Shown here: positions 1 to 9,889 of the stretch, piece by piece
How the letters are laid out: each line of letters starts with the position of its first letter
Position numbering within the stretch: the first letter of the stretch is position 1
Assembly: GCA_001270045.2 (NCBI GenBank)
Contig: DF970686.1
Location: 372,001 to 436,000 of the forward strand
Direction: 5' to 3'
DNA length: 64,000 bases
DNA from: Bacteroidales bacterium 6E
GTDB lineage: Bacteria > Bacteroidota > Bacteroidia > Bacteroidales > Prolixibacteraceae
Notes under the pieces: model-generated
Told to the model about the DNA's origin: nothing
The model's input: only the letters and a program-made list of their open reading frames with translations
The model's database searches: none
Translations under genes and position numbers: made by a program

Positions 1-2
1 CA

Positions 3-230
3 ATCGAAACTTATGAGAAGGAACATTCTGATGTTGACGAAAAAATGACCGACCTTAAGAATTTGGTGATAAAATTTTTGAAGGCTGATTATAATGACAA
101 TTTGTGCAATGATTTCCTGATAACCCTGTTCCGGTTTGAAAGGGATTTGATTGATCATGCCCGGATTGAGGATAAAATTTTGGTGCCCATGATCGCAAGA
201 ATTGAAAAAATGCTGAAGAATGGCCAGTAG
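3..230 (+). CDS. Hemerythrin-like (HHE) domain protein, 5' truncated by window edge
   Basis: The open frame runs in from the left edge and stops at TAG 228-230, so only the last 75 or so residues are seen. The fragment is helical and carries the hallmark of the C-terminal half of an HHE/hemerythrin four-helix bundle: an early EKEHSD histidine, then FERDLIDHARIEDKIL with His and Glu at di-iron ligand spacing. Such domains bind O2, NO or redox-sensitive iron in the cytoplasm. An internal ATG at 45 would give only 61 residues and lose the first histidine, so the gene surely starts upstream. It overlaps the following LuxR-type regulator by 11 nt, implying translational coupling. The exact role (sensor or iron-repair protein) cannot be told from the fragment. 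Confidence 0.7.
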   Translation: METYEKEHSDVDEKMTDLKNLVIKFLKADYNDNLCNDFLITLFRFERDLIDHARIEDKILVPMIARIEKMLKNGQ

Positions 231-804
231 TATCATTATATTACATCAGTCTGAGATTGTGCGTAAAGGGCTTGCCTCAATGGTCAGTACACTTTGGAAA
301 AAGGAGATCATCCAGATTGCGGATTTGAATCAGTTTCCTGATCGCGATTTTTGCAGAAAATGTAATCTGCTCGTATTCGCTGAAACCTCTTTGGCTGATG
401 AGGTTCTGGATCTTGCCGAAAACAGCAATATCGAAACTGTCCTGATTACGGCCAACAATCAATCCACCAGCGGTGAACTTGAGTCGCTCCGATGTGTAAA
501 TCTCTACAGTGATATTTCGCTCTTAAAAGGTATTGTTGATGATTTTATCAAGAATGAACCGGAATCGACAGCGGGAGAGAATGACCTGACACAAAGGGAA
601 AAGGAGATCCTTCGTTTGGTAGCCATGGGCTATTCGAACAAAGAAATTGCCGATTCTCTCTTTATCAGTATCCATACCGTCATAACTCATCGAAAAAATA
701 TTACCGGTAAGTTAGGGATTAAGTCGATTTCGGGTCTGACTGTTTATGCGATCATCAACAGGTTGATCGACCCAGCGCAGATCGACCTGGAGAAGTTTAT
801 TTAG
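220..804 (+). CDS. LuxR/NarL-type transcriptional regulator with degenerate receiver domain
   Basis: The protein has 194 residues. About residues 122-185 form a LuxR/FixJ helix-turn-helix (LTQREKEILRLVAMGYSNKEIA, then a recognition helix with HTVITHRKNI). Residues 1-110 have receiver-like length and alternating strands and helices, but the stretch where the phosphoacceptor Asp should lie reads LLVFAE, so classical phosphorylation is unlikely. The start codon lies inside the end of the hemerythrin gene, so both are translated from one message. This suggests that the hemerythrin domain, rather than a kinase, supplies the signal; that is inference. A DNA-binding role is confident; the target genes are unknown. 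Confidence 0.85.
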   Translation: MASSIIILHQSEIVRKGLASMVSTLWKKEIIQIADLNQFPDRDFCRKCNLLVFAETSLADEVLDLAENSNIETVLITANNQSTSGELESLRCVNLYSDISLLKGIVDDFIKNEPESTAGENDLTQREKEILRLVAMGYSNKEIADSLFISIHTVITHRKNITGKLGIKSISGLTVYAIINRLIDPAQIDLEKFI

Positions 805-919
805 GGTCTGGTTGCCAGCTATTTGGAATCAGTCTAAACACGGTCGGTGTGGTTGCCAAATTATATTACCATTGGGTTAAAACCTGCCAATAATTAGCAA
901 AAGAGAGGGTTTATTGGGT

Positions 920-927
920 TAATTTTG
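920..927 (+). promoter_or_regulatory. Candidate Bacteroidota -7 box for mutA
   Basis: TAATTTTG matches the Bacteroidota sigma-A -7 consensus TAnnTTTG and lies 26 nt before the mutA ATG. I see no convincing -33 TTTG at the usual distance, so this rests on the -7 box and its position. Confidence 0.35.
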
Positions 928-953
928 CCGGTGATTTTCAAAAACAAAAAATT

Positions 954-2825
954 ATGGCAGAAACTACTAAAAAACTTTTCTCTGAATTTCCGGAGGTGTC
1001 TACCCAGCAATGGGAAGAGAAGATCATCGCCGACCTGAAGGGAAAGGACTATGAGAAAGCCTTGGTTTGGCGAACCAACGAAGGTATTTCCGTTCGACCA
1101 TATTATCGGGCCGAGCATATTCAAGATCTTGATTACCTAATGAATGCCCCGGGAGTTTTTCCGTTTGTCAGGGGTAACAAAGTTGAAAATAATTGGCTGA
1201 TCAGACAAGACATTGTAGTGACAGATTTGGTGCAAGCCAACAAAAAGGTACTGGATGTTTTGGGGAAAGGTGTGAACTCTCTGGGATTCAGGTTTAAACA
1301 GTGTAATCCTTTGACAGAGTCTGACCTGAAGATCCTTCTTCAGGATATTTGTCTTGAAGCGGCTGAGATTAATCTCATTTGTTCGTGTGGAAAATGTGAT
1401 TTCACACACGCATTGACATCGTTTATTCAGGAAGGTCCCTGGGATTCATTGCAGGTAAGCGCTTCAGTAAATAACGATCCTTTGGGCAATCTGGCTGTCA
1501 GGGGTAAATTCCCTGTTTGCTGCGAAGGTAAGGCATTTGACCAATTGAAAGCCCAAATGGAGATATCCCAGGATGTTCCCGGCCTTCGTACCTTGGTAGT
1601 CAATGGGAAAATATACGGAAATAGTGGCGCATCACTTGTTCAGGAGCTTGCCTTTACATTGGCACAGGGAGCTGAATACCTTGTCAGTCTTACCGAATTG
1701 GGAATGCCTACAGACCAGGTTGCTTCGAAAATGAAATTTGACGTGACCATTGGCAACAACTATTTCATGGAAATCGCCAAACTCAGGGCTGGTCGTTTAC
1801 TCTGGGCACAAATTGTCAAAGCATTTAACCCAGTAAATGATAGCTGTGCCAAAATGATTGTACATTCCGAAACCGGCCGGTTTAACAAAACAGTTTACGA
1901 TTCATATACCAACCTTTTGCGTACGCAGACTGAAGCCATGTCGGCTGCCCTTGGAGGTGCACATTCCATCACGGTTCTGCCTTTCGATGCCATATATGAA
2001 GAACCGACAGCCATGGCTGAGCGTATCGCCCGAAACCAGCAAATCCTGTTAAAGGAAGAGTCAAATATCGACAAGATTGCCGATCCTGCCGGAGGAGCTT
2101 ATTATATCGAAACTCTGACAGCCTCTGTTGCTGCTGAAGCCTGGAAGCTTTTTCTGGCAGTGCAGGATAAAGGGGGATATCTTGAAGCGTTGAAAACCGG
2201 TTTTATCCAGAAAGAGGTTAAGGAAATGGCTCGTCGTAGAGATATGAACATTGCCCTGCGAAAAGAGAACCTGCTTGGCATCAATCAGTTTCCCAATTTT
2301 AATGAGGTAATTAACAAAGAATTGACAGATTCTGTGTTCACTGCATGTGACAGGACTGAAGCTGATTCATTGGTGGATACACTTAAGCCCTATAGGGGAG
2401 CATCTGCATTTGAAGCTCTGCGATATAAGACTGACCAATATGCAAAAACCCATGGTCGTCCCCTTGCATATATGCTTACCATCGGAAACCTTGCCATGCG
2501 TAAGGCCCGTGCCCAATTCGCCTGCAATTTCTTTGCCGTAGCCGGTTTTGAAGTTGCCGATAACAATGGTTTTGAAACCGTGGAGGCAGGATTGTCTGCT
2601 GCAAGGTCAGCAAATGCATCCATCGTGGTTATTTGCAGTTCTGATGAAGAATATGCCTCCCTGGTTCCTGAACTTGCCCCTATGATAAAGGATGAGATTC
2701 TGGTTGTTGCCGGAAATCCTTCTTGCCGACCGGAATTAGAAGCCTCAGGAGTGAAAAATTTCATTCACGTTCGGTCAAATTTATTGGAGGAACTTGTTCA
2801 ATACCAAAATCAAATTATCAGATAA
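954..2825 (+). CDS. mutA: Methylmalonyl-CoA mutase small (beta) subunit
   Basis: The protein has 623 residues, the expected length for MutA. It is the non-catalytic partner of the B12-dependent mutase that interconverts succinyl-CoA and (R)-methylmalonyl-CoA in cytoplasmic propionate metabolism. It shares the TIM-barrel mutase fold (FMEIAKLRAGRLLWAQIVKAF, ADPAGGAYYIETLT). Its C-terminal Rossmann-like domain (about residues 490-620) lacks the DxHxxG cobalamin motif, having NNGFETVEAG instead, as expected for the small subunit. The ATG at 954 is preceded by an A-rich leader. mutB follows after about 135 nt, and one strong terminator lies behind mutB, so the two are probably one operon. No mutase chaperone (meaB) or epimerase gene is in the window. 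Confidence 0.95.
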   Translation: MAETTKKLFSEFPEVSTQQWEEKIIADLKGKDYEKALVWRTNEGISVRPYYRAEHIQDLDYLMNAPGVFPFVRGNKVENNWLIRQDIVVTDLVQANKKVLDVLGKGVNSLGFRFKQCNPLTESDLKILLQDICLEAAEINLICSCGKCDFTHALTSFIQEGPWDSLQVSASVNNDPLGNLAVRGKFPVCCEGKAFDQLKAQMEISQDVPGLRTLVVNGKIYGNSGASLVQELAFTLAQGAEYLVSLTELGMPTDQVASKMKFDVTIGNNYFMEIAKLRAGRLLWAQIVKAFNPVNDSCAKMIVHSETGRFNKTVYDSYTNLLRTQTEAMSAALGGAHSITVLPFDAIYEEPTAMAERIARNQQILLKEESNIDKIADPAGGAYYIETLTASVAAEAWKLFLAVQDKGGYLEALKTGFIQKEVKEMARRRDMNIALRKENLLGINQFPNFNEVINKELTDSVFTACDRTEADSLVDTLKPYRGASAFEALRYKTDQYAKTHGRPLAYMLTIGNLAMRKARAQFACNFFAVAGFEVADNNGFETVEAGLSAARSANASIVVICSSDEEYASLVPELAPMIKDEILVVAGNPSCRPELEASGVKNFIHVRSNLLEELVQYQNQIIR

Positions 2826-2960
2826 TGGATGGCCGATTAAGACCTTGTCAAAAGATCTTCTGGTTCATTGATTGTCCCGGAGTTGTCGTGAAGGAATAAA
2901 TCGACAGAAAAATTGACGAAAGTCTTCAAGCCATTTCAGTTTATCCAAAAAAGTAAAAGT

Positions 2961-5096
2961 ATGAAACCAGATTTTAAAAATATAGATATCCGGGAGATTA
3001 CTTCCTCCGCTCAGGATAAGAATGCTTTGGGTACCAGCTGGATGACTCCAGAACTGATTCCCGTGAAACCAGTTTATTCGAAAGAGGATCTTGAAGGGAT
3101 GGAGCACCTCAACTATGCCGCAGGTATTGCTCCATATCTGCGTGGACCCTATTCCACCATGTATGTAATGCAACCCTGGACAATCCGTCAGTACGCCGGA
3201 TTTTCCACAGCTGAAGAATCCAATGCTTTCTACCGTCGAAACCTGGCTGCCGGACAGAAGGGATTGTCGGTCGCTTTCGACCTGGCAACCCACAGGGGGT
3301 ATGACTCTGATCATCCAAGGGTAGTGGGTGATGTTGGCAAGGCGGGTGTTGCCATTGACTCTATTCTTGACATGAAGATCTTGTTCGATCAGATTCCGCT
3401 CGATAAAATGTCGGTATCCATGACCATGAATGGTGCTGTACTTCCCATCATGGCATTTTATATTGTCACGGCGCTTGAGCAAGGGGCATCGATGGACCAG
3501 CTGGCTGGAACCATCCAGAATGATATCCTGAAAGAATTCATGGTGCGCAATACCTATATCTACCCTCCTGAGTTTTCCATGAGGATTATTGCCGATATTT
3601 TTGAATTCACATCGAAGCATATGCCGAAATTCAATTCGATATCAATTTCGGGATACCATATGCAGGAAGCTGGAGCCACTGCCGACATTGAAATGGCCTA
3701 TACCCTTGCGGACGGACTTGATTATATCAGGACAGGGATTAAAGCCGGACTGGATGTGGATGCATTCGCGCCTCGTCTCTCCTTTTTCTGGGCCGTTGGC
3801 ATGAACCATTTTATGGAAATTGCAAAAATGAGAGCCGCCCGTATGATTTGGGCCAAATTGGTTAAACAGTTCAACCCGAAGAATCCAAAGTCAATGGCCT
3901 TGCGCACACACTCACAGACTTCCGGATGGTCGCTGACTGAGCAGGATCCTTTCAATAATGTCGGTCGTACGGCTATTGAAGCAATGGCTGCCGCATTGGG
4001 TCATACCCAGAGTCTTCACACTAATGCTCTTGATGAGGCGATTGCTCTTCCGACTGATTTTTCGGCAAGAATTGCCCGTAACACCCAGATTTATATACAG
4101 CAGGAAACTGAAATCTGTCGGTCGGTTGATCCTTGGGCTGGTTCATGGTATGTTGAGTCTCTGACCCATGAGATCGCACAAAAGGCCTGGGCATTGATTG
4201 AGGAAGTCGAGAAACTGGGAGGTATGGCAAAGGCCATCGAGACCGGTATCCCTAAAATGCGTATTGAAGAAGCGGCTGCAAGAACACAGGGGAAAATAGA
4301 CAGTGGTTCCCAAACCATTGTCGGTGTCAATAAGTACAGACTGGAAAAAGAAGATCCGATCGATATTCTTGAGATTGACAATACCGCAGTACGTATTGCC
4401 CAGATCGAAAGACTCAGGAAATTGAAAGCTGAGCGAAATGAGACTGAAGTTCAGGCTGCACTTAATGCAATTACCGAATGTGCATCAACCGGGAATGGAA
4501 ATCTTCTGGAACTGGCGATTGATGCAGCCAAAAAACGTGCATCTTTGGGTGAAATTTCCGATGCCTGTGAAAAGGTTTCAGGAAGATATAAAGCGGTTAT
4601 AAGAACAATAGAAGGAGTGTATAAATCAGAAGCCCAACAAAAGTCTGAATTTGCAGAAGCTCAGGAGCTTGCCCGGAAATTCGCTGAACTTGAAGGCCGT
4701 CAGCCCAGGATCATGATTGCCAAAATGGGACAAGACGGGCACGACCGTGGAGCGAAGGTGGTTGCTACCGGTTATGCCGATATCGGTTTCGATGTGGATA
4801 TGGGGCCTTTATTCCAGACTCCCGAAGAGGCTGCCCGTCAAGCCGTTGAAAATGATGTTCACGTGTTGGGTGTCTCTTCCCTGGCTGCCGGTCATAAAAC
4901 CCTGGTTCCAGCGGTTATCGAAGAATTGAAAAATCTTGGCAGGGAAGATATCATGGTGATTGTCGGTGGCGTCATTCCGGCACAGGATTACCAGTATCTC
5001 TACGATGCAGGTGCCGTCGCGATTTTCGGCCCGGGTACAAGTGTTGCCGCTGCCGGCAAGAAAATTCTAGAGATCCTGCTCGAAATGCATGGTTGA
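2961..5096 (+). CDS. mutB: Methylmalonyl-CoA mutase large (alpha) catalytic subunit
   Basis: The B12-binding, catalytic subunit of methylmalonyl-CoA mutase, 711 residues from the ATG at 2961. An in-frame TTG at 2913 would add 16 residues, but [10 protein letters not shown] matches typical MutB N-termini, so the ATG is preferred. The N-terminal TIM barrel contains the family stretch [11 protein letters not shown] and the substrate-channel region [15 protein letters not shown]. The C-terminal cobalamin domain holds [10 protein letters not shown], whose His (near residue 594) is the lower axial cobalt ligand, followed by GVSSLAAGH and VIVGGVIP. All key features are present, so the enzyme should be active together with MutA just upstream. 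It acts in the cytoplasm in succinate-propionate interconversion. Confidence 0.96.
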   Translation: MKPDFKNIDIREITSSAQDKNALGTSWMTPELIPVKPVYSKEDLEGMEHLNYAAGIAPYLRGPYSTMYVMQPWTIRQYAGFSTAEESNAFYRRNLAAGQKGLSVAFDLATHRGYDSDHPRVVGDVGKAGVAIDSILDMKILFDQIPLDKMSVSMTMNGAVLPIMAFYIVTALEQGASMDQLAGTIQNDILKEFMVRNTYIYPPEFSMRIIADIFEFTSKHMPKFNSISISGYHMQEAGATADIEMAYTLADGLDYIRTGIKAGLDVDAFAPRLSFFWAVGMNHFMEIAKMRAARMIWAKLVKQFNPKNPKSMALRTHSQTSGWSLTEQDPFNNVGRTAIEAMAAALGHTQSLHTNALDEAIALPTDFSARIARNTQIYIQQETEICRSVDPWAGSWYVESLTHEIAQKAWALIEEVEKLGGMAKAIETGIPKMRIEEAAARTQGKIDSGSQTIVGVNKYRLEKEDPIDILEIDNTAVRIAQIERLRKLKAERNETEVQAALNAITECASTGNGNLLELAIDAAKKRASLGEISDACEKVSGRYKAVIRTIEGVYKSEAQQKSEFAEAQELARKFAELEGRQPRIMIAKMGQDGHDRGAKVVATGYADIGFDVDMGPLFQTPEEAARQAVENDVHVLGVSSLAAGHKTLVPAVIEELKNLGREDIMVIVGGVIPAQDYQYLYDAGAVAIFGPGTSVAAAGKKILEILLEMHG

Positions 5097-5494
5097 TTTA
5101 TCAGGTTTCCTGACGATTCTCATTTTCGTTCATTGAATCCGGGAAGCCCTACAATAAAATTATATTCCTGAAGGCATCCGGCCAAAATAAGGACGGATGC
5201 CTTGTTTTTTGTTGACTCTGTTTATGCAGATTTTGTAGATGAGGACTTTGAGTATTGGGTGTATGTTTAGGACAAGATGTTGCATTTTTAACGATGAATT
5301 GGTCATATGACTTCTTCTACAGATTCCGGGTAGTGGAAAATCTTTTTCCAATTCCCGTACTCCAGCATTGAAAATTCAAATTCTGGCATTATCTTGCAAG
5401 GGTAATCCTTCCGGACCTGCCTGCATTTCAGGAAAATAATAGTAAGGCAGAGACCGGGACAAATTTGTTTTGTTAAATTAAGCAAACCAAAAAC
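5097..5494. other. Intergenic region after mutB (398 nt)
   Basis: No gene is supported here. The first 115 nt hold the mutAB terminator (5171-5210). The rest is AT-rich leader to the acyl-CoA ligase; two short minus-strand open frames in it have no recognisable product. Confidence 0.6.
5171..5210 (+). terminator. Rho-independent terminator of mutAB
   Basis: A perfect 10-bp stem, AAGGCATCCG (5171-5180) with CGGATGCCTT (5194-5203), has a 13-nt loop and is followed by GTTTTTT. It lies 75 nt after the mutB stop. Confidence 0.85.
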
Positions 5495-7129
5495 ATGGCT
5501 ACACTTTCAAAACTTTACGCTGATGCTTTCCGGCAGAATTGGAGTAATCTGGCTTTTTCGGATTATGACGGGGGGGATTTTACTTTTCGGGATTCAGCCA
5601 CCATCATCAAGTCGCTTCATCTCTTTTATCAGGTGTCAGGGATACGGCCTGGTGACAAAGTTGCCATTCTGGGCAGAAACTCTGCACGATGGGGTACCAT
5701 ATTTCTTTCATCGGTTACTTCTGGAACCGTGATTGTCCCTGTTCTTCCTGATTTTAACCATAAAGATACCAACCATATACTGAACCATTCAGAATCAAAG
5801 GTAGCCTTTGTGTCCCGATCCCTTATAGATAAGGTTGATCCAACTCTATCGGAACATCTGCATACGATTGTGATTCTTGAAGATTTTACCATTCATTGGT
5901 CGAAGGATGAAAGCGCTGAATTTAAACTTTCCGATTCTTTTGGGTATTATAAGAAGAACGGTCTTTCTCCTGATGCGCTTGGATTCTATGATTGGAAAAG
6001 TGAAGACTGCTGTGTGATTTCCTATACTTCGGGAACTTCAGGATTTACAAAAGGCGTCATGATTCCTGAACGAAGCCTTGTTTCGAATATCGTCTACGCC
6101 CGTGAACATATGCCCTTGAAGCCGGGACATAAAATTGTGTCATTTCTTCCAATGGCCCATGTTTATGGCTTATTGTTTGAGTTTCTTTTTCCGGTTACTC
6201 TGGGTTGCCATATCACATTCATGTCAAAAATGCCTACACCGCAGGTGATTACTGCAGCATTTGGCAAAATCCAGCCTCATTTGATCCTGTCCGTGTCACT
6301 GATTATTGAAAAGATATACAAGAAAAGGATATTGCCCACTATTGAAAAGCCGGTTATGAAGGTTCTGCTGGCAATTCCGGGGATTTCGGGAGTAATTCAG
6401 AAGAAAATCAAGGCTAAACTGGTTGAAACCTTTGGAGGCCGGTTTTTTGAAATAGTCATTGGGGGAGCTCCCTTAAGTGCAGATGTCGAAAAGTTCTTTC
6501 GCAAGATTCGTTTTCCTTTCACCATTGGTTATGGTATGACTGAATGCGGACCACTGATCAGTTACGAGGCCTGGAATAAAACCCAAGCTTCGTCAGCCGG
6601 TCGTCTGGTAGATCGGATGGAGGTACGTATTGATTCGGAAGATCCCATGAAAATTGTAGGTGAAATTCAGGTTAAGGGTGAAAATGTGATGTTAGGCTAC
6701 TTCAAGAATGAACAGGCAACGCGCGAGGCTTTCACCGATGATGGCTGGCTTCGGACAGGTGACCTGGGTATTATTGATGCCAACAATTTTATTTATATCC
6801 GGGGACGTTCAAAAAATATGATTCTTGGGCCTTCAGGACAAAATATTTATCCGGAAGAGATTGAGGCCAAACTGAGTAACCTGCCATATGTGGCTGAATG
6901 TGTTGTCGTCGACCGGAACCATAAGTTGGTAGCACTGGTATATCCCGACAAGGAATCCATGAAAGCTGACCAAGTGGATGAATCCCAACTGCCTCATTTC
7001 ATGTCGGAGAACCTGAAAAAACTGAATCATGAACTTCCAAGGTATGAGAATGTGACTGATATTCAAATTGTGGATGAGGAATTCGAAAAGACTCCCAAAA
7101 AGAATATCAAACGGTACAAATACATGTAA
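5495..7129 (+). CDS. AMP-binding long-chain fatty-acid--CoA ligase family protein
   Basis: 544 residues of the ANL adenylating superfamily. It activates a carboxylate, probably a fatty acid, with ATP to an acyl-AMP and then transfers it to CoA. The phosphate-binding loop SYTSGTSGFTKG lies near residue 177. The core motif GYGMTECGP and the hinge GWLRTGDLG follow, and the C-terminal catalytic lysine region TPKKNIKRYKY ends the protein. No membrane segment or carrier-protein domain is fused. It stands alone between two terminators and so is monocistronic. The motif set resembles Bacteroidota long-chain acyl-CoA synthetases; the chain-length preference and true substrate (aryl acids are possible) cannot be read from sequence. 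Confidence 0.88.
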   Translation: MATLSKLYADAFRQNWSNLAFSDYDGGDFTFRDSATIIKSLHLFYQVSGIRPGDKVAILGRNSARWGTIFLSSVTSGTVIVPVLPDFNHKDTNHILNHSESKVAFVSRSLIDKVDPTLSEHLHTIVILEDFTIHWSKDESAEFKLSDSFGYYKKNGLSPDALGFYDWKSEDCCVISYTSGTSGFTKGVMIPERSLVSNIVYAREHMPLKPGHKIVSFLPMAHVYGLLFEFLFPVTLGCHITFMSKMPTPQVITAAFGKIQPHLILSVSLIIEKIYKKRILPTIEKPVMKVLLAIPGISGVIQKKIKAKLVETFGGRFFEIVIGGAPLSADVEKFFRKIRFPFTIGYGMTECGPLISYEAWNKTQASSAGRLVDRMEVRIDSEDPMKIVGEIQVKGENVMLGYFKNEQATREAFTDDGWLRTGDLGIIDANNFIYIRGRSKNMILGPSGQNIYPEEIEAKLSNLPYVAECVVVDRNHKLVALVYPDKESMKADQVDESQLPHFMSENLKKLNHELPRYENVTDIQIVDEEFEKTPKKNIKRYKYM

Positions 7130-7135
7130 TCCAAG

Positions 7136-7169
7136 AAAGGCTGTCAAACTTTAGTGACAGCCTTTTTTT
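7136..7169 (+). terminator. Rho-independent terminator of acyl-CoA ligase
   Basis: The stem AAAGGCTGTCA (7136-7146) pairs with TGACAGCCTTT, overlapping the seven-T tract (7163-7169), with an 8-nt loop. It starts 7 nt after the stop codon. Confidence 0.9.
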
Positions 7170-7489
7170 CAATAAATGTTGGTGTAGCAAATTACTTATA
7201 AAGTGAATATCTAATCTTCAACATTTGACCAGGTCCTGAATCCCTTTTGACCAACTGGATGTAATTATCATCCAAACACCATTATTTTTTCATACAGGAT
7301 TTACCAATGTATACAAATTAAATGCAGAATATATGGAAATGGTCAGAAGGGGTGTAATACCTGGTCTGTCACAATCCCTAATTTCAATGAAAATTACAGG
7401 TTTGACACATTCTGTGCAAAAATCCTGCGGCTATACAACTATTTTTCTCAGGATTGTATAAATCAGGTTGAAGTTCAATGTTTTTTAAT
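7170..7489. other. Intergenic region between convergent genes (about 320 nt)
   Basis: After the ligase terminator I see no open frame, RNA or clear repeat up to the end of the minus-strand beta-helix gene. No strong terminator for that gene could be found here. Confidence 0.5.
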
Positions 7490-8851
7490 TTACAAGCGAC
7501 TGCTTAGTAATGTCCAGCCATTGATCCAGTTGCTTTCCCCGAAAGCTCCCCTGAAGTCAACGTTCTGAAACCAATTATCAGGAACCGGGGCAAGGTTTCC
7601 TTTCAATTCGTGCATGGGCACAAAATTGCCTTGATTGTAATCGATTTGGGGATCAGCCAGTATGTTTTGTCCATTTTGGAAATGCGATTGCCATGCATTT
7701 AATTGGCTTGGATCAAATATGCCGCTCAATTCAAATATGGATGGATTATTTATTTCAAAAAACAGGTTGTTGATGATAGCCAGTTTACCTTGTTGCCATT
7801 GGCTGTATGAATCGAGCGTCATATTGGTTGATTCAGCTATTATGCCATTTTGATTGTGCATAATTACGGAATTGGCAATGATTCCCCCTGCATTTCGATC
7901 GAAACGGACGCAATAACCAGCACCCGTATTCCCATTTCCAATAAAAGTGGAATTAAAAATAATCGGCAGGGAATGTGGCCTACCGTCTACCGGGTTGATC
8001 CCTCCGCTGCCTTCTATGATATTGTCACCATGGTAGTTCTTTTGTGTAGCCAGCCAAAACTGCCCAAAGCCCGACCATCCCAAATCATAGTCAATTGCAT
8101 CATCACCGCAATCAGAAACTACCAGATGGCGTAGGTTTACAGTTCCACCGAAAAGTTCAATACCGTCATCGGCATTGGAAATGACCTCAACATAATCGAC
8201 CTCTGTTTTTCTTCCAACTCCAGCCAGTGTAAGTCCGTTGATTTCATTTCCTTCTCCGATATTGGTTCCTCCATATCGGATTGAAACATACTTAAGAATA
8301 CCTGAATTGTCATCAATGTCAGGACCTCCAAAATAGGCACGGGGTTCAGCAAGAGGAATACCTTCGATGTATCCTTCACCCCCTCTGATATTCACGGGGG
8401 CATTACCCAATATGATAATTCCGCCCCATAATCCTCTTGCATCAATTGGCATTTCATTCATTAGGTTATCAGATTCAGCTGTGAAAATTATTGGCTCATC
8501 AGGGGTTCCTTGAGCTATTATCCTCCCACCACGGGCTACAACCAGTGCTGATGCATTTTCACCAGAGCCTGCCCTGAACTTTATAACCGTACCTGGATCA
8601 ATGGTAAGTGTCTGTCCATCATTTACAAACACGAGACCTTCGATAATATGGGTTTTATCTTTCTTCCAAGTGACTGTCCCTGTGCCCTGCCCGTTGTCTT
8701 TATAGGAAAATGAGCTCTCTTCCACCAGGAAATCACTTTTTCGGCAGCCCTGTGATACCAGTAGCATTAGTATATAGATTGCCGCAACATTGATATGTCT
8801 TGACAAATAACCTGAAACTATTTGCATCTTAAATGATCGTTTATTAATCAT
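7490..8851 (-). CDS. Secreted right-handed beta-helix lipoprotein
   Basis: 453 residues. A hydrophobic segment ends in a lipobox-like LLVSQGC (Cys near residue 36), predicting an outer-membrane or surface lipoprotein. A later ATG at 8827 would give a more typical signal-peptide length. The mature part carries the repeat style of Bacteroidota parallel beta-helix proteins: TIDPGTVIKFRAGSGENASALVVARGG, LWGGIIILGNAPVNI, SIRYGGTNIGEGNEINGLTL and VEVISNADDGIELFGGTVNL. Relatives are often mislabelled as multidrug transporters, but nothing here resembles a transporter. It follows a porin-like gene by 33 nt in the same direction, so the two probably form an operon and may handle one substrate. The ligand is unknown. 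Confidence 0.75.
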   Translation of the reverse strand: MINKRSFKMQIVSGYLSRHINVAAIYILMLLVSQGCRKSDFLVEESSFSYKDNGQGTGTVTWKKDKTHIIEGLVFVNDGQTLTIDPGTVIKFRAGSGENASALVVARGGRIIAQGTPDEPIIFTAESDNLMNEMPIDARGLWGGIIILGNAPVNIRGGEGYIEGIPLAEPRAYFGGPDIDDNSGILKYVSIRYGGTNIGEGNEINGLTLAGVGRKTEVDYVEVISNADDGIELFGGTVNLRHLVVSDCGDDAIDYDLGWSGFGQFWLATQKNYHGDNIIEGSGGINPVDGRPHSLPIIFNSTFIGNGNTGAGYCVRFDRNAGGIIANSVIMHNQNGIIAESTNMTLDSYSQWQQGKLAIINNLFFEINNPSIFELSGIFDPSQLNAWQSHFQNGQNILADPQIDYNQGNFVPMHELKGNLAPVPDNWFQNVDFRGAFGESNWINGWTLLSSRL

Positions 8852-8884
8852 GGTTTTTGTCTATACATCGAGTGGTAAGTCTTG

Positions 8885-9889
8885 CTAAAGCCGGAACTCC
8901 ATGTCCAAAAATATAAATGACTTCGTAGACATGTTGGCTGCAAGTGGAACCCAGTCCTGATAATTTAAGGCTATTTTTATGCCTTTGACAGGAACGAATT
9001 GTATTCCTGCAATCAGCATACTTCCGTCTTCCGCCAGATTCCATGGATTCTCACCTTCTGCCAAAGAGTTTGATTTTAGGATATCATATCTTGTGAAAAT
9101 TTGGTAGGTGGGCGTCAGGTTATACTTACCATACAGTGAATAGCCATAGAGTTCCTTCCCTTCTGACAGGTTGTTGTTAAACTGATGGTTATATTCAAAG
9201 ACCAGGTTCAGGTTGTTTTTGTGAGTATATGAGGTAACCCAGGTATAGGTACTCTGGGCAATCCCATTCTTCATATAATCCATATAAAAGCGGTTGATGA
9301 AATGCTTCCGGTAAGAGTATGTTATTCCCAATGCATATTTGAATGCATCATCCATTTGAAGCCTGGTGTATCCCTCTCCGTTCATCATGCTAAAATCAGC
9401 TTTCAGCGAAGGACTAAAATCATAGATGACAGATGCTCCCAAATCGGCTGAAGGCCCCAATTTGAACTCATCCGCAAAGGCTTTTTTCAAGTATCTTCTT
9501 TCCCAAAGTTCTTCCTGAAGCTTAAATTGCAGCGTACTGATCAAGCCAAACTGTACTTTCAGCTTTTCTTTTGCATATTCGCCATACGCATACTTGAAAT
9601 ATGCATACCGTCGTATCCTTGAGTATGGAGAAATGTCATCAGGACTACCAACATCAAGTGTAATTCTGGCTGAAAATTCACTGCTTAAAAAGTGTTTATA
9701 TTCAAGATAGGCCCTAACCAGTTCAAAAGCGGAGGTGTTAGAAGCCGCACTGGAAATACCCTGGTGAAAATTGGCAAAAATAAGTCCTGATGGTTTTCCA
9801 TAAGGCTTGAAACTGGTATCCTCCTGCGCCTTAGAATAAAATCCCGTCAGAACAACCAGAAATGTTATTAGGTATAGCTGTATTTTCAT
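8885..9889 (-). CDS. Outer-membrane beta-barrel porin-like protein
   Basis: 334 residues. The signal peptide MKIQLYLITFLVVLTGFYSKAQ is followed by a sequence rich in alternating aromatic and polar residues typical of outer-membrane strands (ARITLDVGSPD, NLNLVFEYNHQFNN, TPTYQIFTRYDIL), ending with LDMEFRL, a C-terminal strand with aromatic/hydrophobic periodicity. It resembles the phosphate-selective porin O/P type of protein, shorter than that family's usual 380-450 residues. It lies first in an operon with the beta-helix lipoprotein and diverges from an AraC-type regulator 381 nt away, which may control it. Substrate selectivity cannot be deduced. Confidence 0.7.
   Translation of the reverse strand: MKIQLYLITFLVVLTGFYSKAQEDTSFKPYGKPSGLIFANFHQGISSAASNTSAFELVRAYLEYKHFLSSEFSARITLDVGSPDDISPYSRIRRYAYFKYAYGEYAKEKLKVQFGLISTLQFKLQEELWERRYLKKAFADEFKLGPSADLGASVIYDFSPSLKADFSMMNGEGYTRLQMDDAFKYALGITYSYRKHFINRFYMDYMKNGIAQSTYTWVTSYTHKNNLNLVFEYNHQFNNNLSEGKELYGYSLYGKYNLTPTYQIFTRYDILKSNSLAEGENPWNLAEDGSMLIAGIQFVPVKGIKIALNYQDWVPLAANMSTKSFIFLDMEFRL

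Noticed and set aside
2865-3620. 251-codon minus-strand open frame opposite mutB
   Set aside because: Lies fully antisense to the conserved mutB reading frame, has no recognisable motif; a shadow of codon bias.
5160-5485. Two short minus-strand open frames after mutB
   Set aside because: They overlap the mutB terminator and leader and have no family resemblance.
5569-5576. Seven-G run near the start of the acyl-CoA ligase
   Set aside because: Shorter than the porZ run and in a conserved enzyme; I doubt phase variation.
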